Origin: an uncultured Acetatifactor sp.
GTDB taxonomy: Bacteria; Bacillota; Clostridia; Lachnospirales; Lachnospiraceae
Length of the DNA stretch: 64,000 nucleotides
Reading direction: 5' to 3'
Assembly (NCBI GenBank): GCA_934394815.1
Contig: CAKRRD010000002.1
Coordinates: 62,001-126,000 of the forward strand
The translations under genes were made by a program, and so were the position numbers. The notes under the pieces are model-generated. The model saw only the letters and a list, made by a program, of their open reading frames with translations. It was not told the DNA's origin and did not search any database. Shown one piece after another: positions 36,759 through 44,042 of the stretch (position 1 is the first letter of the stretch; the number at the start of each line of letters is the position of its first letter).

Positions 36759-36777
36759 AGTTCATCTGCCTCCTGCT

Positions 36778-38463
36778 CTACTGTGCTGTCTGTGTTCCGT
36801 CGGTATTTTCCGTCTCATCCGTCAGTTCCTTATAGGTGGCGCTGATGCTGAAAGTCACAGTGGAATTACCGGCTTCATCCAGGCTGTCTGTAATACCGCT
36901 GACAGATACTTCTTCCACACTCTTCATATTTCGGATATTCAGGATTGTTTTTGCTGCGGCAGGCTTTCCTACTACAGTGACTGACATACTGATTCCGGTA
37001 TCATCGGAAGAAAAGCTGTTCGTGTAAAAGCTGTCAGGCAGGATCTGTTCCAACTCGTTGATAAATTCTACCAGGTTCTCATTCGGTGTCTCCGTATAAT
37101 CATACAGATACTGATATTTATCATACTGTGCAGACGCTGCCAGATACTCATTATATACCGCCTGTGCAGGCTGCAATTCCTGTACACGGTTCTGCAAATA
37201 AACGTTCTGTGCCACATTTCCCAGATATCTGGTTACAGAGGTTGCTACCATGGCAATCGACAATATCACACCCAGCACCAATACTGCCACACTGACAAAA
37301 GTATAATTCGTGCCGCTGACTACAGTAATGCCTTTTGACTTCTGTGCACTCTTATCGATCAGTCCCACCGGAGCCAGCACCGCGCCCAGACAGGAAATAT
37401 AAGCAGCCGGTCTCGTGGAACGGATGGCCTTGCTCATGCCGATCTTATCGTCCATTTCCGACAGGGTGTGTACCTTACGTTCCAGACAGTTGGTAAACAG
37501 CTTGCTCATGCCGCTGAAGCTGCCGCCGAGACCCGTAACATAGGATTTCTCAATCGGATTCTCACTGTTTCTGGAATCGTAGAAATCAATAACGCGGCTG
37601 ACGCCTACGATCAGAGGCTCCAGGGAAGCTGTGATTTTCTGTCTGGCTTCCATAACCGTTGTATTACCGGCGTCTTCATCTTCCCAGCGTCCGGCATTTT
37701 CCTCCCAGAGCTTATCTCCCGGATGAAGCACCCGGTTCAGGCAGGTTTTCTTCTGGAAACGTTCCACTGCACTGATAGGATCCGTTACCGCATAGGCCCC
37801 GGAGGCGATCATGGTCTCGATAGCGTCCTGCACACCGTAGGCTACGGTTCTCTGTAATAACACCTTACCGGCGGAAAGCACAGTAACGATGGTGCTGTTC
37901 TCATCGATCTTGATGACCATGGTAACCTTCTCGGATTTCTCATCCCGAAGGATCTGGTACAGGCTGTTGCTGCTGTAGTCGAAGCACTCCACCTCCCAGC
38001 CGCACATCTGCGCCAGCTGATAATAGCTGTCTAACAGTGCCTTGGGCACCGCCAGTGCCATGACACGCAGTTTCCCGTTCTCGGTCAGTCCACCGGCCAG
38101 ATAATGTCCGATCTCATACTGGGTCAGATCCACCGGGAAATATTCATTGGCGTTGGTCTTCACCAGTGCCTCGATCTTACTCGCCTTAACGTTGGGGATC
38201 TGTACCTCACGGCTTGCCACTCTGGTAGAAGAAATGGTAAAGATCACTTTCTTCGTCCGAATGCCGTTTGTCCCCAGTGCATTCACCATGCGGTCTGCGT
38301 ACTCCTGTGTCGGCTGTAACATGCCGTCCACCACGACACCTTCCGGTGTCTCCACCGTCAGTACCTTATAGACCTTCGGCTTCTTCACCTTATAGTCTAT
38401 CTCGCAGATCTTCGTAAAAGAGTTCCCGATCTCAATACTCAATACGCGATTGTTCATTGCCAT
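36778..38463 (-). CDS. PilM-PilN fusion protein
   Basis: The start is the ATG at 38463, after GAGGAAGGG. The 561-residue product has a PilM actin-like domain in its first 370 residues (VLSIEIGNSFTKICEIDY with the phosphate-1 loop; VVVDGMLQP; YVTGLGGSFSGMSKLF). It continues through one membrane helix (YTFVSVAVLVLGVILSIAMVATSVT) into a coiled coil and a PilN-like ferredoxin domain (SMSVTVVGKPAAAKTILNIRNMK). PilM and PilN are separate proteins in most diderm pili and interact through the PilN N-terminus, so the fusion joins natural partners. It is placed before pilO. Confidence 0.9.
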   Translation of the reverse strand: MAMNNRVLSIEIGNSFTKICEIDYKVKKPKVYKVLTVETPEGVVVDGMLQPTQEYADRMVNALGTNGIRTKKVIFTISSTRVASREVQIPNVKASKIEALVKTNANEYFPVDLTQYEIGHYLAGGLTENGKLRVMALAVPKALLDSYYQLAQMCGWEVECFDYSSNSLYQILRDEKSEKVTMVIKIDENSTIVTVLSAGKVLLQRTVAYGVQDAIETMIASGAYAVTDPISAVERFQKKTCLNRVLHPGDKLWEENAGRWEDEDAGNTTVMEARQKITASLEPLIVGVSRVIDFYDSRNSENPIEKSYVTGLGGSFSGMSKLFTNCLERKVHTLSEMDDKIGMSKAIRSTRPAAYISCLGAVLAPVGLIDKSAQKSKGITVVSGTNYTFVSVAVLVLGVILSIAMVATSVTRYLGNVAQNVYLQNRVQELQPAQAVYNEYLAASAQYDKYQYLYDYTETPNENLVEFINELEQILPDSFYTNSFSSDDTGISMSVTVVGKPAAAKTILNIRNMKSVEEVSVSGITDSLDEAGNSTVTFSISATYKELTDETENTDGTQTAQ

Positions 38464-38560
38464 ATTTCTACCCTTCCTCTTACCAGTATTTATCGTATTT
38501 TGGAACAGATGGTGTTCCAAAGAACTTTCTCATTTATATCAGATGTCGGTTCTCCGGGTT

Positions 38561-39316
38561 CTAATGATACAGACCCAGATACCACTGTAAGAATTCATTC
38601 CCCCAGAGAACGGCAACTGCCACTCCTGCGGAGAGATACGGTCCCATGGCGAGGACATGTCCTTCGCCGCTTACTTTCATACGGATCAGATGGATCACGG
38701 AACCAATGATACATCCCAGTAAAAATGCGAAAATAATCAATTTCCAGCCGAGCAGCAGTCCGCAGACCGCCATCAGCTTCACATCACCGCCGCCGATGGC
38801 CCGGCCACCGGTTGCATAATACAGAATAAGTAAAAATACACTGACACACAGGAAGCCGATCAGGAAATCCAGCCACTGTGTATAGTGGAAGGCTCCATGG
38901 ATCAGCCCCAGCGTCAGTATAAATAAGTTAAATCCCACAGGGATCTCATATGTTCTGAAATCAATCACACTTAAAGCAAGAAGTGCACTAAACAACAAGC
39001 AGTAGACTAGGGAATCCACGCTCATCCCATATTTCCAGAATACGATCAGGTACAGCACTCCGTTCAGTGCCTCGATGACGGGGTACTGAACGGAAATGTG
39101 TGCCTTACATTTCCGACATCTGCCTCCCAGCGCCAGGTAGCTGAAAAGAGGTACGAGGTCGTACCATTTCAGTTGGTAACCGCAGTTCATGCAGTGAGAC
39201 CTGGTCGTCACAATATTCTCTTTGTTGGGAATGCGGTAGATCAACACGTTGAGGAAACTACCGATTACGATGCCATAGAGGAAAACCACTATGTAGAGTA
39301 AAATTGTAGGGAGCAT
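38561..39316 (-). CDS. pilD: Prepilin peptidase / N-methyltransferase
   Basis: 251 residues, A24 aspartic membrane peptidase. The N-terminal FLNVLIYRIPN is followed by the zinc-binding CxxC pairs (CMNCGYQLKWYDLVPLFSYL, CRKCKAHIS) of the methyltransferase domain. The two catalytic aspartates are in DFRTYEIP and GGGDVKLM. About eight membrane helices are predicted. It would cleave and N-methylate the pilins of this operon. It has a good AAAGG ribosome site and starts 19 bases after the pilA stop. Confidence 0.96.
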   Translation of the reverse strand: MLPTILLYIVVFLYGIVIGSFLNVLIYRIPNKENIVTTRSHCMNCGYQLKWYDLVPLFSYLALGGRCRKCKAHISVQYPVIEALNGVLYLIVFWKYGMSVDSLVYCLLFSALLALSVIDFRTYEIPVGFNLFILTLGLIHGAFHYTQWLDFLIGFLCVSVFLLILYYATGGRAIGGGDVKLMAVCGLLLGWKLIIFAFLLGCIIGSVIHLIRMKVSGEGHVLAMGPYLSAGVAVAVLWGNEFLQWYLGLYH

Positions 39317-39335
39317 GTCGGTTGCCTTTCAAGAA

Positions 39336-39803
39336 TTAGTTAGCTGCCTTATAAGCTGCAGCACCTGCTTCAGTTGTCAAATCGTACAATGTGCTTGCAT
39401 CATCATTTCCAACGAATACCTGCGCAGTTCCTTCGGAAACATCTGCAAATACATAAAACTTAGTAATACCTGTAGCTGTTCCAGATACTGTAGGTGCGCT
39501 GCTAACGGTCGTAGGCACTGTTCCAGGGGTTGAAGCATCATTTACTTTGTTACCTGTGATTTCTGCAGGAGCAGTTGCAGATGTACCAAGATCTGCAGTA
39601 ATCTGATTATCTGCGATATCAGTTAAATATGCAGTCTGTAAGTTTGCGGCTGCCTGAATATCTTTAGATCTTCTAGACTGTTCTACATACTTAATGAACT
39701 GAGGTGCTAATACACCAACCAGTACTGCCATAATAGCAATAACGATAATCAGTTCTACCAGGGAGAAACCTTTGTTTGTTAAGCTCTTCTGTTTCTTGTT
39801 CAT
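39336..39803 (-). CDS. pilA: Major type IV pilin
   Basis: 155 residues: leader MNKKQKSLTNKG, then FSLVELIIVIAIMAVLVGVLAPQFIKYVEQSRRSKD with glutamate at +5. The globular part is small and Ala/Thr-rich and has no Cys pair. A strong AAAAAGGAG site, and a stem-loop just upstream that could give a stable processed transcript, fit high expression of the main subunit. Confidence 0.94.
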   Translation of the reverse strand: MNKKQKSLTNKGFSLVELIIVIAIMAVLVGVLAPQFIKYVEQSRRSKDIQAAANLQTAYLTDIADNQITADLGTSATAPAEITGNKVNDASTPGTVPTTVSSAPTVSGTATGITKFYVFADVSEGTAQVFVGNDDASTLYDLTTEAGAAAYKAAN

Positions 39804-39867
39804 AATAACATTCTCCTTTTTATGTGTTTTTTAATTTCAGGGTAGTAAGTTTTCCGCCCCATTTATT

Positions 39868-39902
39868 AATTATCACTCTGTCCCTACACAGAGCGGATAA
39901 TT
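39868..39902 (-). other. Stem-loop between pilC and pilA
   Basis: AATTATC (39868-39874) pairs with GATAATT (39896-39902), and inside it CTCTGT (39876-39881) pairs with ACAGAG (39888-39893), with a small internal loop. No T-run follows on the minus strand. It lies six bases after the pilC stop and 65 bases before the pilA start, a usual place for an RNA processing or stabilising element. Confidence 0.5.
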
Positions 39903-39907
39903 CAAAT

Positions 39908-41122
39908 TTATAAACTATCAAGTGCAGTATACATAGCCATCATCGGCATCATACAAGCTGCAATCAGGCCACCAACTACGATAGCCAATACAACAATAAT
40001 CAGTGGTTCCATTGCTGCCATCAACGACTGTACTGCCATTTCTACTTCTTCATCATAATAATCTGCAAGCTTGTCCAGCATTTCTTCCGTATTACCGGAT
40101 TCTTCACCGATGCGAATCATCTGATATACCATAGGAGGGAATAATCCACTCTCCTGCAAGGGTCTGGATAGAGGCATACCAATCGTTATCTCTTCCTTGG
40201 CATCCTGCATTGCCTCTTTAAAATAGACATTATTCATAACTCCGGATACAATATCCACTGCTTCAATTAATGGTATGCCAGCTCCAAGCAAAGTGCTCAT
40301 AGTTCGTGCCATCATAGATGAAGCTGACTTTGTTGTAAGCTTTCCAATCAACGGAGTTTTTAAAGCAATCTTTCCAAAAAAGTGTTTTCCTGCACCCGTT
40401 TGTGCAAAAGCCCGAATTGCAAACACTATCGCTACAATTACCGGAATAATAATAAACCAATAGTTGATAATACCATGGCTTAAATTCACATAGAACTGAG
40501 TAATCCAAGGGAGTTCTGTTCCCAGTTGTGAAAACATCTCCTCATAATTCGGGATTACTACTACCAACATCACAATTGTAACAATGACAGCTACAAGTGC
40601 AACCGCAATCGGGTAAATCATTGCTTTTTTTACCATTGCCTGTGTCTTATGAGACCGCTCCAACTGCTTTGCTACTCTTTCCAGCGCAATCTCCAGACTA
40701 CCGGATGCCTCACCCGCAGCCACCATATTCACCATAATCCCCGGGAACACCTTCGGATGTTCCGCCATGGAATCCGCCAGGGTCTCACCTTTTTCCACAC
40801 TGATGCGGACTTCCTTCAGTGCCTCCTGCAATCTCTTATTCTCCGTCTGCTCGCAGAGCATTTTCAGAGACTCCAAGATGCTTACGCCCGCTTTGGTCAT
40901 GCTGACGAACTGGCGGCACATGACGCTTAAATCCCTGGCCTTGGGCCATCCGCCGATCTGGATGTCGATGTCTTTCGTCAGGAAGCTCTGTTCTCCCAGA
41001 TCGATAACGGTCAGTTCCTGCCTTCTCAGTTCTGCCATTGCCAGATCTTTGTTATCCGCTTCCAAACTTCCCTTTACTTCTTTTCCAGCCTTTGTGATGG
41101 CTCTGTAGCCATAGGTCGCCAT
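39908..41122 (-). CDS. pilC: Type IV pilus inner-membrane platform protein PilC
   Basis: The start is the ATG at 41122 (MATYGYRAITKAGKEVKGSLEA) with GGAGGGAAGG upstream. The 404-residue protein has the two GspF/PilC domains (QFVSMTKAGVSILESLKML; ARTMSTLLGAGIPLIEAVDIV) and three membrane helices (about 170-200, 220-240 and the C-terminal VVLAIVVGGLIAACMMPM). PilC couples the PilB motor to the growing fibre. Confidence 0.95.
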   Translation of the reverse strand: MATYGYRAITKAGKEVKGSLEADNKDLAMAELRRQELTVIDLGEQSFLTKDIDIQIGGWPKARDLSVMCRQFVSMTKAGVSILESLKMLCEQTENKRLQEALKEVRISVEKGETLADSMAEHPKVFPGIMVNMVAAGEASGSLEIALERVAKQLERSHKTQAMVKKAMIYPIAVALVAVIVTIVMLVVVIPNYEEMFSQLGTELPWITQFYVNLSHGIINYWFIIIPVIVAIVFAIRAFAQTGAGKHFFGKIALKTPLIGKLTTKSASSMMARTMSTLLGAGIPLIEAVDIVSGVMNNVYFKEAMQDAKEEITIGMPLSRPLQESGLFPPMVYQMIRIGEESGNTEEMLDKLADYYDEEVEMAVQSLMAAMEPLIIVVLAIVVGGLIAACMMPMMAMYTALDSL

Positions 41123-41184
41123 GTGCCTTCCCTCCAATACGTCTCTATCTTTAACTTTCTCCCCAACTATGTAAGACGGGCCCC

Positions 41185-41200
41185 GGTCCTGAAAAGGACC
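41185..41200. other. GC-rich hairpin between pilB and pilC
   Basis: GGTCCT-GAAA-AGGACC is a 6-bp stem with a GNRA-type loop on the plus strand, in the 141-bp gap between pilB and pilC. The rest of the gap is AT-rich. There is no T-run on the coding (minus) strand, so it should not end transcription. It could tune pilC translation or mRNA decay. Confidence 0.4.
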
Positions 41201-41263
41201 AGGTTTTTGAAAATTTTTATAAATTTTGATAAATTTCTATAAAATATTGCGGTTTTTATAGAA

Positions 41264-42955
41264 TTATACGTCAAATGATACTTTTACCATCTCGGAGAAG
41301 GAGGTGGTGCCATCCAGTACGTAGTCCGTGGCACTCATACGCAGGGTATGCATTCCCTCTTTCAGTGCCTCTTCCTTTAAGACATCGGCACCCTCCCGCT
41401 TACTGATTATATTTTTCAGCTTCGGTGTGATCTGCATGATCTCGTAGACACCGATTCGGCCCTTGAAGCCGGTGTTGTCGCATTTGCTGCAGCCGCATGG
41501 TTCGTAGATCGTTACGTTTTCCTCTTCCTTCAGGCCCATGAATTCTTTTTCATCCTTGGTGGCCTGCTTCGGCTTCTTGCAGAAGGGGCAGAGTCTGCGG
41601 ACCAGTCGCTGGGCGATAACGCCGATGACGGAATCTGCGATTAGGTAGGACTCAATCCCCATATCCTCCAGACGGGTGATGGTGCTGGCGGAGGAGTTGG
41701 TATGCAGGGTACTGACCACCAGATGTCCGGTGATGGACGCCTGCACGGCGATGCTGGCGGTCTCCTGATCTCGGATCTCACCGATCATGATGATATCCGG
41801 GTCCTGTCGCAGGATGGAACGCAGTGCCGTTGCGAAGGTGAGGTCTGCCTTGGTGTTGACCTGTACCTGGTTGATACCGTCGATGTTCGCTTCGACAGGA
41901 TCTTCAACGGTGATGATGTTCACGTCTTCTTTGTTCAGTTCACTCAGGGCGGTATACAGGGTGGTGGACTTACCACTTCCGGTCGGTCCGGTTACCAGAA
42001 TGATACCGTGAGGATTTTTCAGGATGTAGTCGAACTGTTTTAATTCGTAGGGTTTGAAGCCTAACTGGCTCTTGTCGCGGTTCAGTGCACTCTTCGCAGC
42101 AAGACGCATTACGACTTTTTCCCCGTATACGGTCGGCAGGACGGATACACGGATATCGTATTCCACACGGTCTACCACTTGGGTGATACGGCCGTCCTGG
42201 GGCTTTCTCTTCTCGGAGATGTCCATGCCGCCGATGATCTTGATACGGGCGATGATGGCGGACAGTACGTTGACACCGTATCTCGCTCTCTCATAGAGGG
42301 CACCGTCGATACGGTAACGGACACGGATGATATTTTCCATGGGTTCGATATGGATATCGGACGCACGCTGGCGGACGGCTTTCTCGATCATATCCTTGAC
42401 CAGCATTACGATGGGGGAGCTGTTGATGTTCTCTTCCGTGGCGATATCTTCCACCACGTCCAGCTTCTTCTCTTTCGCGTAAGCGGCCAGTGCCTCGGTT
42501 ACTTCTTCCTGTCCGAAGTATTTATCGATGGCCAGCATGATGCTGCGGGTGGTGGCTACTACCGGCTCTACCTGAAAGTTTGTGATGATATTGATATCGT
42601 CAATGGCGTTGTAATCCAGCGGATCCGCCATGGCTACCATCAGGACGTTGAAATTGTTCTCCTTGTAGGCGAAGGGGAATATCTTATTCTTCTTCAGGAC
42701 GTTGACCGGTACCAGATCCAGTACTTCCTTGTCCACGTTGGTGCTCTGCAGATCCACCATCTCGATATCCAGCTGTCTGCTTAACGCTCTGGCCAGATCA
42801 TCCTCCGATACGATACCCTCATCTACCAGAAATTCTCCCAGCTTTTTCCCCTGTCTGTTCGGGTTGTCCAGCGCCTGCTGCAGCTGGTCATTGGTGATCA
42901 CCCCGCTATTTACCAGCAATTCTCCCAAACGAACTTTTTTTCTGCCTGTTTCCAT
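41264..42955 (-). CDS. pilB: Type IV pilus assembly ATPase PilB
   Basis: 563 residues. The N-terminal MshEN/GspE-N domain (VRLGELLVNSGVITNDQLQQAL; LGEFLVDEGIVSEDDLARALS) has the repeats that bind c-di-GMP in some MshE-like ATPases. The motor domain has Walker A GPTGSGKS (about 320), the Asp box region, Walker B (DPDIIMIGEIRD) and the His box (STLHTNSS). A four-cysteine zinc site is near 456-495 (CPFC, CGCSKC). It is the extension ATPase and the first gene of the operon. No PilT-like retraction ATPase is seen in the window. Confidence 0.96.
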   Translation of the reverse strand: METGRKKVRLGELLVNSGVITNDQLQQALDNPNRQGKKLGEFLVDEGIVSEDDLARALSRQLDIEMVDLQSTNVDKEVLDLVPVNVLKKNKIFPFAYKENNFNVLMVAMADPLDYNAIDDINIITNFQVEPVVATTRSIMLAIDKYFGQEEVTEALAAYAKEKKLDVVEDIATEENINSSPIVMLVKDMIEKAVRQRASDIHIEPMENIIRVRYRIDGALYERARYGVNVLSAIIARIKIIGGMDISEKRKPQDGRITQVVDRVEYDIRVSVLPTVYGEKVVMRLAAKSALNRDKSQLGFKPYELKQFDYILKNPHGIILVTGPTGSGKSTTLYTALSELNKEDVNIITVEDPVEANIDGINQVQVNTKADLTFATALRSILRQDPDIIMIGEIRDQETASIAVQASITGHLVVSTLHTNSSASTITRLEDMGIESYLIADSVIGVIAQRLVRRLCPFCKKPKQATKDEKEFMGLKEEENVTIYEPCGCSKCDNTGFKGRIGVYEIMQITPKLKNIISKREGADVLKEEALKEGMHTLRMSATDYVLDGTTSFSEMVKVSFDV

Positions 42956-43000
42956 AAATTCTCACCTGTTACTCTTATCGTCATTCTTATCGTTACTTGG

Positions 43001-43049
43001 AAATATTTGTCTAATTGTAGCATTTTTTAGCTACAAATCACAAATATTT
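43001..43049 (-). promoter_or_regulatory. Nested stem-loop in the pilus operon leader
   Basis: Within the roughly 105-nt leader, AAATATTTGT pairs perfectly with ACAAATATTT (43001-43010 and 43040-43049), and inside it TTGTAGC pairs with GCTACAA (43015-43021 and 43030-43036) around an 8-nt loop. Between this and the pilB start are two direct copies of ACGATAAGA (minus strand, near 42969-42990). It does not match c-di-GMP riboswitch consensus motifs as I know them. Confidence 0.6.
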
Positions 43050-43066
43050 TGTCTCAATATGGGGAT

Positions 43067-43094
43067 ATTATAGCATATTTTGAGTGTATGTAAA
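43067..43094 (-). promoter_or_regulatory. Sigma-A type promoter of the pilus operon
   Basis: TTTACA (43089-43094) and TATAAT (43067-43072) with a 16-base spacer on the minus strand. Just upstream of the -35 is a 24-bp element (43106-43129) that recurs with one mismatch upstream of the small-RNA promoter at 43684-43712. Confidence 0.78.
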
Positions 43095-43105
43095 ATGTTT
43101 TTGGT

Positions 43106-43129
43106 ACTTTTGTTGCAATTTCTGCGAAA
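43106..43129 (-). repeat. 24-bp upstream element, copy 1 (pilus promoter)
   Basis: On the minus strand this reads from TTTCGCAGAAATTGCAAC to AAAAGT. The second copy is at 43723-43746 and differs only at one base (C to A). Both end about 11 bases before a -35 box and are followed by a looser match including ACATT. Confidence 0.7.
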
Positions 43130-43130
43130 T

Positions 43131-43474
43131 TTATATTCCCAACTCCTGATGAAAATACATGAGTGGTGAATAAGCATATCTTCTTTGGAACTCCTGAGGA
43201 TCCATTTTCTTGCTGCCTGTTATATGTTGCACGTATTCTTCCACAAATATCATTCCTTCTTTTTTGATTCTTTCCAGATGTTTTATGGTCTCATTAAATT
43301 CATCTTTATCGATAAGGGCGTCTTTCGTATCCATATATTCACTTTTGGTTATAATAACTATTTTGGTGTAATCAAGACCCGATCTATGCTTCTGGGATCT
43401 CTGAGTTTTCTTGAATCTGAAAGAATAGGGATGTGATATTTCACTTCGATATGGTATGCATATGTAATAATCAT
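43131..43474 (-). pseudogene. Small unknown gene broken by a one-base frameshift
   Basis: Two frames join into one product of about 115 residues. The first runs from the ATG at 43474 (MIITYAYHIEVKYHIPILS, then DSRKLRDPRSIDRVLITPK) to a TAG at 43358-43360. The second continues without a stop as IVIITKSEYMDTKDALIDKDEF and ends RRYAYSPLMYFHQELGI. Adding one A to the A4 run at 43361-43364 restores a continuous frame. I do not know the family. There is no clear ribosome site for the full or the short version (67 residues from 43334), so it may also have lost its 5' end. It lies between the two copies of the 24-bp element. Confidence 0.5.
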
Positions 43475-43504
43475 AATGGGATTGGAAAAGCAGGCAATAA
43501 TACT

Positions 43505-43532
43505 AAAAAACGAGAGGCTGTTCAGCCTCTCG
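43505..43532 (-). terminator. Strong intrinsic terminator of the hairpin RNA
   Basis: CGAGAGGCTG (43511-43520) pairs perfectly with CAGCCTCTCG (43523-43532) around a 2-base loop (in practice a 4-nt loop). On the minus strand TTTTTTAG follows (43505-43510). No minus-strand protein gene lies directly upstream, so it implies a non-coding transcript. Confidence 0.85.
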
Positions 43533-43549
43533 CCAAATCCTTCATCACT

Positions 43550-43653
43550 CGGTCAGTTTTTATTTTACCGTCCTGTCAGAACCGTCACAGGACTCATCGC
43601 CCGGTCAAATTTTATATTACCGTCCTGTCAGAACCGCCACAGGACTCATTCGA
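43550..43653. repeat. Tandem duplication, two 52-bp units
   Basis: Units at 43550-43601 and 43602-43653 match at most positions; differences are mainly in the AT-rich linker and single changes in the loop (T/C). Each has a perfect 7-bp inverted repeat whose two arms are unchanged in both copies, which suggests selection on the stem or recent duplication. Confidence 0.85.
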
Positions 43654-43683
43654 TAGATGAAGAAGAACTCTGTTCTTAATATC

Positions 43684-43712
43684 AGTATATACAGTTTTTG
43701 CAGAAAAAGCAA
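43684..43712 (-). promoter_or_regulatory. Candidate promoter of the hairpin RNA
   Basis: TTGCTT (43707-43712) and TATACT (43684-43689) are 17 bases apart on the minus strand, with TG close upstream of the -10. The 24-bp element shared with the pilus promoter ends 10 bases upstream of the -35. Confidence 0.6.
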
Positions 43713-43722
43713 TGTATTTTTA

Positions 43723-43746
43723 ACTTTTGTTTCAATTTCTGCGAAA
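43723..43746 (-). repeat. 24-bp upstream element, copy 2 (small-RNA promoter)
   Basis: It matches 43106-43129 at 23 of 24 positions in the same orientation, with the same placement relative to a -35 box. Confidence 0.7.
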
Positions 43747-43849
43747 AACATTTTTATTGCTTTCTCTCCTGTTACACGATACAATTATTCTATCTAAATT
43801 AAAAAACTTCTAAATATGCCAATTCTTCGGCGAATTTTCCCACTGTTTA

Positions 43850-43878
43850 TTGACTTCACGTATTATACGTGTTACTTT
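43850..43878 (+). promoter_or_regulatory. hicAB promoter with overlapping palindromic operator
   Basis: TTGACT (43850-43855) is a good -35; a poor -10 (TACTTT, 43873-43878) follows at 17 bases. Between them lies the perfect palindrome CACGTAT-T-ATACGTG (43857-43871), the expected kind of site for HicB autorepression. Confidence 0.6.
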
Positions 43879-43896
43879 AAGAAAGGAGAACTAATT

Positions 43897-44012
43897 ATGC
43901 GTTTTCGCGAGTTAGAGCGAATAGTTCAGGAAAAGTTACGGTTCCCAATCATAGAGGTGATATTCCTCTGCGAGTTGTTAATTCTATTTTGAAACAGGCT
44001 GGGCTAAAATAA
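43897..44012 (+). pseudogene. hicA: Internally deleted hicA toxin gene
   Basis: A good ribosome site (AAAGGAG) precedes ATG and MRFRELERIVQEK, a normal HicA start. After about 15 codons the sequence jumps, in another frame, to VPNHRGDIPLRVVNSILKQAGLK and a TAA at 44010-44012, which is a normal HicA end. The missing middle would carry the conserved GSHxxY/H segment with the catalytic histidine of the dsRBD-like toxin. In the starting frame translation stops after 32 codons. The toxin is therefore dead, while hicB follows intact 30 bases later. Confidence 0.85.
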
Positions 44013-44042
44013 TATAGAACAGCCATTGAAAGGAGTGATCTT

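Larger units (their letters stand above)
43505..43677 (-). ncRNA. Candidate small RNA made of tandem hairpins
   Basis: A promoter (43684-43712) and a terminator (43505-43532) frame about 170 nt on the minus strand. Between them are two 52-bp repeats, each with GTCCTGT/ACAGGAC (7-bp stem, 10-nt loop) and a smaller CGGT/ACCG hairpin, giving a regular chain of four stem-loops. A purine-rich single-stranded stretch (GATGAAGGATTTGG) precedes the terminator. No ORF with a ribosome site fits this strand. I know no Rfam family that matches. Confidence 0.6.

Noticed and set aside
42956..43066. c-di-GMP riboswitch before pilB
   Set aside because: Pilus operons of Clostridia can have one, but the conserved core and tetraloop receptor features are not visible here; only two nested stems are.
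43433..43679. Plus-strand ORFs of 67-75 residues over the tandem hairpins
   Set aside because: They have no ribosome site and read through the repeats and the opposite-strand terminator, so they look like artefacts of the repeat.
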